Positions 23,801 through 35,800 of a DNA stretch of 64,000 bases are shown here, piece after piece. The stretch is from Caprimulgus europaeus (lineage: Eukaryota; Chordata; Aves; Caprimulgiformes; Caprimulgidae), in the NCBI GenBank assembly GCA_907165065.1, contig OU015523.1, positions 26,315,834 to 26,379,833 of the forward strand. Reading direction: 5' to 3'. Made by a program: the position numbers and the translations under genes. The notes below the pieces were generated by a model. The model was not told the origin of the DNA. It saw only the letters and a program-made list of their open reading frames with translations, and did not search any database. Numbering within the stretch: the first letter of the stretch is position 1; the number at the start of each line of letters is the position of its first letter.

Positions 23801-26800
23801 GTGATTTTGTCCAATCTCCTGTGTAACACCCAGTATTGTAAGGGCAATGGTGATTATTTTGGAAGAAAATGCAAGAGTTTATATCTTTCTTCTTGAATTT
23901 CTGAAACATCCTCCAAAAGGTTTTAGGAGGCAAATGATTGCTGTCATTTGCTTTCCCCTTGTGTGAAATCTAAACCTCTTTAGTTTTTACCAAGTCAATT
24001 TTGTTGTCATTATTGTGGTTGTTACTTTAACAACAGTGAAATACAGGCTAACCTGATGCAATAATTTATTTCACTGGAAGCTGTGGGGAAAGTTTTTTGT
24101 TGTTCTTTTTGTGGGAAACAAGCTAGCAGTTGGCTGTGATTTCTGTTAATTTTTGTAAACTGAATACTTCAGCTGAAAATTTCAGAGGAGCCTAAGAGAA
24201 TTAGGAACTTAGAAAAAATTCAGGCCACTGAAGTCTCCAGCTTTTCTTGATGATGTTCTGCACATCAGATGATTTAAACAAGTCTTAAACTAGCATAACT
24301 AAAAAAAACCCTAGCAGCTGTTCAATAGATGCTAGGGCAGGCCCATTATAAAATGTACTATGGTATGCCATAATGGTTAGGATACCAATATATTCTAATT
24401 TTAGTACCATTGACTCAGTCACTTGAGTTCAAAAAATAAGCAGGGAACATCTGTTTATTGAAAAGTTTTCCTCTATAGTAATTTCTATTCCATCCTTTTT
24501 AAAGTATTTCCAAACTTTTTTTTTTTACTGTTTTTCTTTTCTGAAGATAATCCAATATATTTTCTAATATTCTGACATTGCATTAATTTTGTTTTCTTAT
24601 TAATATCTTATGCAGTGAAAAAATAATTATTGACTGATGTTTCTTTTAAATTCTTGGGGTTGCTCTTGCTTTGTTTTTCTTAAGTTAAAATTGTTCAAGG
24701 TTCCTCCTTAAACCTACTGTACCAAAGGTTGTACTGCTGGAATTGTCAAAACAAATAGCAGCTTAACTGCTGTCCACGACTCTGGTCCAATATCTCTGTC
24801 AGAATATTTAACAGCTATTCAGCCAAATATTTGTGGAGCAGCTGTACCCCTAGTCAGACTGAGTCCTATTCCGTCCTTCCTTTTAGCCTTGCCATATGAT
24901 TCATCTTTCTTCTTTTAGAATATTAGTCTATTTTTAAATATGGTAGAAGAAAGTGACAGCAAATTAAAGGTAAATACTTGCATATCATAATTATATGATT
25001 CTATGCAATTAAAGAAATTTAAGTATTTTCCAGAATGGACATATATGGGACATGTTGTGAAAAATTGTTAGGAGTAAGGGAGGGGTATGATTTATTGATA
25101 ATATTAGCAAGACCTCTACCCCATGAAAATATAAAACTTCACTTTGTTTCCTGAGGAAGTTCAAAAGCTTTTGCTTGTGCCCTCTGTATCACTGTATTTT
25201 TTTTTTTTCTTCTCTAGGCATCCCTTCCTGGAGGTGCCTAGCTTTAGCTATGTTAATTAAAGTAAGGCTCTGACTGTGTGTTTACTCTTAATAGGACAGG
25301 GTGGCTTATTTCATTTGTTCCCCCTAACTTACTTTGCTATATGACCACCTAGGGCAGAATAAAGACATTAAAACTGTTTGATAAATAATTTAAATCCTTA
25401 TGTATACTCTTTAAGAATATTCAGAATCCTGCTTTGATACATGGTCCTCTTAATCCTGTTGGGGTTTTGTTGTGCTGCTCAAGTCTGCCAGCGTAGAGCA
25501 GTTTGCAGAATCTGACGTGTGTTGGTAATTTTCTCCTATGAGAGCCATCCTTGTTTAATTTCGACACCTTACAAACAACTGACTCTGTAAGCTAGCTAAT
25601 AGTAACCTTCTCTTCACCTCCCGTAACCTGTAGTAAGATACATAAACAGTCATCACAACCCAGTGCACAACTGATAGTGTGAAAGTCACTGAGAAAGAAA
25701 TATTGCAGTGGCTAGCTGTGACGCTACCAAGTATGATTCATATTTCTGATCTCAGTCCAGCTACTAGTGGGCAGGTGTCCACATCACAACACTGATGTAA
25801 CTGGCACAGTCTGTCCCACCTTTGCTGGAAGCATGGACTAAAAATAAATAAATAAATAAAACCACAGTTTGACTTGTTGCCATGAATGAACTAACTCTAG
25901 CCCATAAGGATTGTTATCTACAGGTTAAAGACATTTCTTTGCCGCATGGAGAAATTTATGGTGTCTTCTTCAGTCTAATCACATCTGTTTAGGTAACAGT
26001 CTTCTATTTACAAGGTTGTCAGGCTGGTTTATGTGTGCTTGTGGTTGCCTTTGGGTGGTGTGAGAAAAGGTTTCTGTTATTGTTGGTTTAGCCCTGTTAA
26101 GCAACTTTATTGTGATGGGGAAGATATCTTTCCCTTCATTCAAGTAATGAACTCTTTGGTAGTAAGGATGCTGCCCTTGGAAAGCTCTTTACTTTACAGT
26201 GTAATGTAGAGCTCAGGAAGAATGCTTGTTTGGATTTACTGTTTTTATTAAATTATCACATTCTACTGCTCTAACTGGCTTTGTTTCATTTCTTAATCAC
26301 TGCAATACAAAACAGGCTTTCTGTCTTTTCAGCACCTAAACATTTTCTTATTGCCAACCCACTAATATTTTCAAAGAGCCTATTAAGGTATCTCAAGTAT
26401 AGAAAGATAAGCAGGTGTGGAGGTGTTTGCAGGATCCTAGTATTATTGTGAATATATGGAAGCCAGAACTACATTAAACAGATCATATGAAATGTCCTTT
26501 TTGTTAAACATTGACTTTTAACATCATGTTTACCTTTTAGATGATGCTTCCTCTGAAAACTCCTTCCCTTTGGCATTTCCAGAACTAGATCAGCAGCTGC
26601 AGGTAGGATTTTTTTTTATTTTTTTTTTTTACTACAGTCCTACTCCACATTCACTAGATTTGTTATGATAAAAAACCTCTGGTTGATACACTAAAGTGAA
26701 AATTTCTCAGTGGTGCTTCTCTAACCTGTTAATTTCCGTAGAAGAAAACATTGTATTTTCAAGATCTGCAGAAAAATCAGTTTGACATTTTTAATCCAGT

Positions 26801-29800
26801 TGCAGGGAAATGACTCTTTCAACAACCTCACCTGCTTTTAATTTTTTTAATTTTTTTTTTTCTTTTTTTTACAATTCCTGTGCAAAACACAGCACTGCAA
26901 TGAAGAGAGTTCTTTTGACAGGAGAAAGAATGAGCCAGGTATTACATTCTCATGCCTACAGGCTGTGCTAAGGCCGATATGATCAGCTTTCTCTAAAGCG
27001 TTCCCAGAGAATGCAAAGGTGTATTTTGTAGTGCCATCTTATCTCTAATCTTGGGTAACTGAAGCCAGTCATCAGGACTGATGAGAGCCTTCTCAGTTAC
27101 TCTAGTTCATGCTGTATAGCCAGCAACCCTAACGGTTGCCCTAGCAGGTGTTTGCAGACAGCATGGAATAAAAGTGGTGAATCCTTTTGTGACAGGTCTG
27201 GTTTGTCAGCGTAGCACAATGGTGCCCCGAGATACTGGACAATCAGATGGCAGTTGATGGCAAGTCCATGGTTCACCAGGCACAGAGCCAGTTCTGTATC
27301 CGGGGATTATTTCCCTTTCCTCTGTGGCGGTTCTGGAGTGTTTGTTGGCTTTTGTAAACTACTTCAGATTATCTGTTTCCCAGGAGCATTTAGACTTCCT
27401 CTGATATTTCAATATGAAGGCAGTTGTTTCCTGAGTGTAAATTGAGAAAGGCATTAGCAGACCGTGTTGTCCAATGATGTCATCCTTCCTGTTCCCATCA
27501 ACTAGTGAGACAACACTGGAGGGCTGCTGACTTAAGGACTGACTTTTCTTTCCTGCTGCTCTCACTGAAAGGATGACTGAGGAAGGAATGAAGGATGACA
27601 GACACCCTTCTTGCTCTATCCCTCTAATCCTGACAGTAAGGGCAGGTTCCTTGAGCATAACTAGGAAAGGTTAAAGGAATGAATAGAAACTTAAGATTTA
27701 GGCTGAAAGATACAGCGAAGTATGTTGGCCTCTTTATTCCACTGATCTTCCAGCATATCAAAGATGATTGATATTTTTTTCCCTCAGAAGAATTCAATGT
27801 GATAAAAGTGATACTGTTTTGTGGCTGAAGCATTGAACTGAAAGTAAAGAACCTGCATTCTGTTTCCAACTCTGTCAGTGACACACTGTGAGATCCTGGA
27901 GGAGCTTCTTTATCCCTCTGCTCACCTCTGAAATGAGGTTAATATTTTTTACTTTTTTTGTTAAAAAGCATTGAGATCAGTGGGTGAAGACTGCTCTGAA
28001 AGAGCAAAGCATGATTATCATTACTGCTGTTGGTACATAAAAACAAAATTACTACTGTTAGATGTAGGTACTATACAGGCCAAATGATGATTTTTTTATT
28101 AGGACTTTCATGACCCATTTCTGGAACATATAATGTACTCTAAATGTGTAATTTCATGATAGACTGAATTTGCTCCTCTGAAAGCATTCAAGTCTGCTGG
28201 ATAAATAATAGACATTCAGTAAAAGTTTTTTAAGTATGCACTAGAGCAATTCCACTAAGTACACCCTCTTGGTCTGTTAAGTATCTGAGTTTTTTTCAAG
28301 AGAACCTTCCTTTACTCTCATGATCTCAATATGATAACAAATTCAAGGAAACAATCAAAGGCTTTGATTCAGATAATGCTCTTTTTATTATCCTCAGAAT
28401 CCCTTTTTTGGTAATGTTGTGGTAATTGAAAGGATAACTTATGAGGACTGTCTGGCTGACTCAAGCACTCAAAGTGTAAAATTACTCATAGTGCTTCATC
28501 CTTTAGCTTTACAAGCTTATGTGCATATTTATATTAAGATGCCTTTATGTTCAAACAGAGGCAGTTAAGTCAACACAGGGTTCAGAGCTGATGATGAGGT
28601 AACTGCATTTAGCTTTAGCAATGAAAACTTGAATTTCCTTGGTTTTGTCGAGCTGTATTACAGCTTAAAGTTTTAACTATTTAATGTAATTACATTATGT
28701 TTATACGGCTTTAAAATTTGAAACAGGCAATAACTATATCAAAGCTATAATTTACCTAGTTACATTTTATTATTAATTGCTTTTTAAAACTGCTATAATC
28801 CAAACTGCTAAGGGTGTGACAGCCCTGTATAGCATCGGGTTGCAATTTATGTTAATGTAACCATACCAGCTCTGAAACAAGTTGTATTACACAAGCAAAC
28901 TACAACATTATGGGCTTTGCCAGGACCTGCAGAAGTACTGAATGGTGGTGTCCCTTGTCATTCCACCCATGCTTTTCTCTATCCCAAATTTAGCTAGTAT
29001 AAAGTAGCACACATGAACTGTCATGTAAACAAACACTTTAATCAACTGTGGCATAGCAGCCTGAAATGCTTGAATTTGGAAGAATGCTGGTACATATTTT
29101 CATAATAAAAATATCACATCTAGAGCCACAAAATTTTCATCACCATGCCATAAATACAGTCAAAAGCATTTTTATTTTATTTAAAGAAACAAACTATAAA
29201 TGCAGGGTAGGTGCCTATATAATAATAGGCACTTTAAAACAAAAAAAAGTAATAACTTTCCAGGTTTTAAACATACAAAGGAAAATTTTGAAACCTGTTT
29301 TAAAAACCAACCAAACAAAAAAGGCCAAATCAGCTGATATTTGGGTTGAATTTTGAAAGCAGCTTGAAAGCCATGTAAGTTCACTGCGTGACTTGGAAAA
29401 TCAGAGCCTTAGAATTTTATGCATGCATGCAGCAGACCGCAGTCCGAGTACCAAGCAATTTGCTCCTCTGTTTTAGGCTTCAAGCCCTTGTCCTTCTATG
29501 TTAGGCTCTGGCAGACAATTTGGCTGTTTGAGCAGAATTACCTAGTCTTCCCATTTTTCCTACCGTGATCCTTCCATACCTACTCCCTGGGCACTGGTAT
29601 CTGATGGCAGGGCAGAGTTCAGTGCAGCCTTCCCCTGACAGGGTAATAAAACCTGCTGTCCAAGCACCGGTGCCAACTGAACACAGATGGAGGTAGGATT
29701 GGCTGGAGAAAAAGTGTTTCTAGGAGACTAACTGCAAATATCTATTTATCTATAAGGATTCTTTCTAGAGGACCACCCTAGTTGAAAGTTACAGCTTCTT

Positions 29801-32800
29801 TCTGAAGAATGAAAATGATCAGTCCAGTGTCCTGATCTACTATCTAGGTTCAGACTAAAAATGTAGTCTTTTCCAATTAACTTTTTGAATGTTATATTTT
29901 CCTACTACTCTGAGAGACAGAAATTTCAAGGAGAAATTTGTAAGTAAATAGTATCAATTCTCTGACTCAGAAGTTTTGCTTCTTTTTTTGTTTTTGGTTT
30001 TTTTTTCTTAAAGATAAATTTAATTTATGGTCAACCAGACACACAAGTCCTACCTATGAGAAGAGGGCAGTTTAAGCTATATACAGCAAAAGCTTGGTCT
30101 CTTTTGCAACTTTCTTATTAAAAAACTATGAAGAAGTTCCTGATGTACTACCAGTGAAACAAAGCTCATATTAATACACTTACTGCTTTCAGCTCCTTTT
30201 GTTTGCAGTATTGGAAATTATTCTCTTCCCACTGACGAACAACACTTTGAATGAGACTAGAGCACTTCCTTATTTGGGCTTCAGTGTCATTTCCCCCCTG
30301 CCCTTGTGTGAGCAGTGTGGTGGGTAGTGCAGCGAGGATACGCTTGCTACACTTGTCAGTTTGTTATTGGGAAACCTTAACCTTTGCCTCATGCAAAAGT
30401 TGGACAGGGTTTTGGAAGGCACTTCCTTGATTAGCTGTGGTGGGTGGTAGCCCCTCTGACAGACACTCTACTACGGTTTATCTGCTATATTTAGACATCT
30501 ACATCAGCATCTAAGGCCTTGTTGTTTAGGTCACGGAATACAGAGGAAGGTATCTGGTGTTAAGTACCCACGTTACTGTGCCCTGTGTGCTGTCTGTCCT
30601 TTTCCATTATTTCCTGTGACTTGCTCAGTTCATCTCCTTCTTCTCCGTTAAAGTCTTTATTCCAGCTGAGAGTTTGATCCTGAAGAGGGAAGAACAAGTC
30701 ACATACTGATTCACAGTGTGTTCTGTAATTCTTGATCATATTTTCTCATTAAATTGTGAGCTTGAGAGTGGCATTTATGTCATATTTTGTATTATGAATC
30801 TGTTTAGATCAATAGAGTTAGATGACCGTAAAATTGCTGCAACAGAGAAAAGGCTCCAACCATTTATAATATCAGTTTGTTAAGTCAAAGAGTAGTTTTT
30901 CATGCTTTAGTGGAAAATGTCTTTACAAAAGAAGCCATGAAAATATTATGAAAGAGACAGTTTGTTGTGTGTGGTACAAGCATTTAGCAGAAACCTTGTT
31001 TACACTGAAACTTTAGTAATGGAATTTGTTGCTTCCACGACTGCCAACACTCTTGTTAGATGCATACAAATTATTTTAGAAATTTTAAAGGTATACTGTG
31101 TTTTTAAAGTGTGCTGTAATTTTTTAATAGGTAGCAAATTCCAAGAGAATTCCTAGAATACCATGGTTCTCTATAGTTAGATTTGATTGCCTATGAACTC
31201 GATAAGTCTCCTGTAATGCTGCTGGGATAACTATGATCTTATCTTAGATAATGTAAGACATGGATGTTTACAAAGTCAGAGCATCATACTAAGGTTAGAA
31301 AAAAAATGGAAAATCTCTCAGGAAAGGAAAGCAAAGCTCTCAATTGCTCCCATTCAGCTGACTTGAATTGTTTGGAAGAAAGAGAACTGATGACTTTCAT
31401 AGTAAAACTAGACTAGACTAGACTAGACTAATTATCCTTTTGTGTCCCCCAGCAAAGATTTTAATTAGAACAGCTCCTTCAACCTGTCTTTAAAAACAGC
31501 AGAACCACTCAGGCTCTTTGTATTTCTTCATGAACTGCCCTGGCATATCATCTTCCAACAACTTTCATATCTGGGTTCCGAATAAAAATCTAAATAAGCA
31601 GTGCATATGTTGTGTAAGATGTACATATGGATCTGCAGTTCCAGAATAGCCTGTAACAGCATCTCTTAGTGCCTGCTTGCTCGATTCTGTAGAAAGTTTG
31701 TCAACATCACAGTGAGTTAGTCAACAAAATACAAGGAAAAATAAGACCTTGTTGAAAATCAGGCATAGTAGGCTAGACCACAAGTACCACTGGAAGCTAT
31801 AGCTTTTATACCAGATTTGTGAACAAAATCAGAGATGCTGTGCACGCGTATTTTGACAGCACTGGAAAATGAGGGTGGATGACACTGAGGGCTGAAATGA
31901 GCAGGATTAAAAGTAGCAACTGTTGCCATTAAATATAATTTTCTTTGGCAGTGATGTTTTTTGCTTATGTAGCAGGTATGCTTTTATATATGTTAATTGA
32001 TGGAAGGGCAAGATACTTCATGAAGTAACAAGCTTAGGCTACCCTAAAGAGAAATTAAAGCATGGCTGTTGGCTTCTGAGTGAAAAAATATAACTGTAAA
32101 TTGAACTTTATTAAGTTCTATTGTAATTAGTTGCCTGGGTAAACTAGCAAACTCTTACCAAAAAAATAGTATACAGACTTCATGGATGAAAAATGCTTTT
32201 TACTGGTAATTCCAGTTCTTTTTCTCTGACATGGGCATGCCATCAGGGTAGCATCTGCAACGCTTCCCATGGCCTGGCCATGGGCATTCAAAAAAGTCTT
32301 TCCAGGCAGAATTGGAAGCAGAGAAAGACTGCTTAGATAAGATAGGAAAAATTGAAATTTCATCTAGGATGGATTAGATTAATGCAGCTTTACTGAGACA
32401 TAGGTCTTCAAAAGTATGAGAGCCCTCCCTGAGTACATCTTAGGGGTAAAGCAGGTAGGACAACAAACCGCCATTAGAATGAAAGATAGTGCTGGCACAA
32501 TAAAAGAGTGCACAACAACATTTGTCTTCAACAAAACCAAACTGGAAATGACAAAAATGTTTCTAATCCTTGGTGAGGCTGTGGGCCAGTCTTAAAACTG
32601 AGGAGACTTCAGTTTTTCTAAGACAGAACTGGGCAAACCTGTGATTTGCTTATGACAACAGGGGACTGCACTTACTGATTTTGCACATTTCTCCCAACCC
32701 ATTTTAGATGAATATACTATTTTGTTATTATTTTAATTTCTGTAGAAATTTGTTAATACTGTAGATATCTGCTGGCTAGTTGGAGATATCCCTTTGGAAC

Positions 32801-35800
32801 ATGCAACTTTCTGCATTTGGTTTTTGAGAGTTTGTCCTGCCATCTTCTGAAAACGCTTTTCTTGGTGGGAACAGATATATAATTAATTCTGTACGCTCTT
32901 TTTTATGTCAAAAAAGTAGGTTGTTAGACATGGTAAAATAATTTATCTGTGCTATTATGTTGGCTTGCATTTTCTGGTGGCCAGCAAAGAACCGACCAGA
33001 CTTGTATCTCTCATTCTTTTCTTGTGATTACAGTAGAGGTGTTTGCTAAATAATGAATGCATAAGCCTGATTCATGTCCTACTAGCCAGAAATCACTCGT
33101 GGATGCTATAGGTGTCATCTCCAAAACCTTTATTTGAAATTTCAAAATTACAAAAGAGCAAACCAAATTGTCCAGTCATTGAGTCATATAAAAACATAAT
33201 CAAATTTACATTTTAAAGTAAAAAAAACTTTAAAAGTTATTGATATAGTGCTTAATAGCATCAGACAAGTTTGAAAATAATTATATGAACTGAATATTAG
33301 TAAAATGATTTTATCTTTTGTTGTCAGTTTATTTTGAGTGATAAAATGTCAATGTAAGAAAAAAATGACACTGAAGAGGAAACTGATAGAAAGGGGTTTG
33401 AAAGTCAGCAACTGGTTCTAAGTGGGAATTAGATACTAAGTCTCTGTATGACTAGATAATTTTTGGCTCTCTATATATAACTTTTGAGTGGGAAGCTGGA
33501 ATATAGAAACTGAATGCTCCTTTAATTTTTAAACTGGTTTAAACCAGCTAGATTTGCGGAAACCAAGTTGGAAGCAAAAGCTTCCAAAAAATGTTTTTTT
33601 TTTCTTTTGAAGTATCACTTTTTGGGGACTTTCCCCCTGGGTATTGTTCAAAATTGTTTTATTGTGACACATTTGTTGTTTGCTGACCTCTGGGAGATAC
33701 CAGAGATGCTACTTTGGCTCACCCTTACATTCTTGGATTAGAGCACTGAGACTTCTATATTCTGACTTGTTAAATTTATGCTTATTATTTGGGTGGCTAC
33801 ATGAATGGTGCTATTGCTCATCCACATTGAAATGCAATTAAAAGCCCTTTCCTAGGGACCAGATTCATGAAGTAATAGACTACCCTGTTGCTATGGTCCC
33901 AAATTCTCCAGCCTCAGAGAGAATAAAACAATGTGCTGTGAAACAATCCTGCCACGACATTTTTCCATTTAAAACATGGAAAATGAGTTTCTGGTTTAAA
34001 ATTTTAGTGGGGAACCACGTATCACCTACAAGTACTTGCAAGGTCCATACATTAGGTACATCTCTGCATCGGGGTACATCTGAAGCCAACTTACCCTGCA
34101 TCCTGGATAAAAATATTTTTAGTCTTTGTCTCTGAATATGTTTACTAAATTTGAATTTCCAGTTTAGATAAAACAAAGTTTTACAAGATCGTAAGTAGGA
34201 AAAGTCTGAAGACTTATGCTTTCCTTTCCTAACAATGTCATTGAAGCAATATTATACTGCAGAGAAGAGTCAAAATAGGACAAGAAGTATAAAATAATCT
34301 ACTTATATTATGAAATGTAATTGGATGTTCTTTGACTCTACAGTAAAGGAACTATTTTAAGTGCTTCCTTTTGCTTCAAACAGGTGGCTCAAGCATGCTA
34401 TTTGGAGTTCATTTACAGTCAATTGATTCATGGCTAATACCTTAAAAATACTACACTTCCTGAAAGTCTTACAATCAAAATGTGACAGTCAAGCCTGAAG
34501 CCTAAATTACATTGCATTCTTTCTGAGGAACAAAAAGCACTGACATTTTACCAAACTATTTTCAAAATCTTGGTTGAAATTCATATAAGGAGTCCCAGGA
34601 TGAAGTGGTTTTATTTGCCATATTTATTACCTCCAGTGTGCACTGAAAAAAAAAATACAATCTTGCTGCAATAATGTTGGTATTTAGGTTAGGAGGTATA
34701 GTGCTTTTGCCTTTACTGTGCCTTTTTTATCAGTTTTTGTTGTTGTTGTGGTTTTTTTAATTGCTGTCATCTTTTTACTCTCAATCTCACCTGCACCTCT
34801 CATGGAAATTTTATAAAACTTCAAATCTAGCTAATTTAACTCTTATAACATTTCTGCTAACTAAATATATCCCCTTCTTCTACAGGAAATAGAAATGCAG
34901 AGAGCCTGAGTATGATCTTGAGCAAACTGCTTACAGCTTGAGGCAATGCTGGGATAGAACTCATTGTGAAATCTTGGCTGCACTGGAGTCAGTAGAAAAA
35001 TTCCTGTTGAGTCCAGCAGAATCAGCCTCAGTCTCGCAATTCATGATCCTGTTCCATTTAGTAATAAGCTGGAAGAAGCATTGCATCTATGAAAAAAGAT
35101 TGTTTAGTCAATAGCTTTCCATGTCTTTTCTTCTCATCTTGCAGAATTAGTGAATAAGAGCTTGCTTGCACTCCAATTGCCCTTTTGCCCAGTAGTGCAG
35201 TTTCTGCACTGAAAACATGCTTATGTATTTTATCAGTCTCAACAAGCATCAGCTTTAAGCATTCTTATATCACTGTAGCTGGCAAAGGAGGAGGTAAGGG
35301 AGAAATCTTTCTTGGCTTGAAGGTTTATGCATATTCTTATGCAAGAAAGTGGTTTTTTTTCCCTGAACTTCCTACCTGAAAGGCACCACTAGGAATATTT
35401 GGCTGTATCCTGCAGTTAGGGTAAAAAAATTATTTAAGTGTTCTCACAGAAATTAAGATAAATATAGTCTCTTTCAAAATACATGGGTTTTTTCCCTAAT
35501 ATTTCACTTAAAAGTAGTATATATATATATATTTTATTTTCTTCTTCTCTTAAAGCCACTGCCTCCTTGTCATGACTCTAAGGAATCTATGCAGGTGTAC
35601 AAACAGCACTGCAAAATAGCAGAAGAGTACCATGAGGTCAAGAAAGAAATTGCTCTGCTGGAAGAAAGAAAGTGAGTAACTTTCCTAAAGTATTCACTGT
35701 TGTATATTCTCTTTGTAAAATCCTGTTTTAAACATGAGAGTTTCACATCATATTTTCTGACCTATAGCTCTGCCTAACAGTCACAGTGTAGCACAACACT

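Larger units (their letters stand above)
17841..26540. other. Intron, 8.7 kb
   Basis: Phase 1 intron. Content seen: a 24-bp duplication at 18.1 kb, a T-rich tract at 19.83-19.89 kb, an old MIR-like SINE at 21.7 kb, and an (AATA)n run at 25840-25860. The remainder shows no exon or repeat family I recognise. Confidence 0.85.
26632..35555. other. Intron, 9.0 kb
   Basis: Phase 0 intron. It contains a MIR-like SINE (27.8-28.0 kb), a short pentamer array (31.4 kb) and a copy of the old palindromic repeat (35.0 kb). A (TA)n run sits at about 35518-35531, shortly before the acceptor of the next exon. I see no other exon. Confidence 0.85.
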
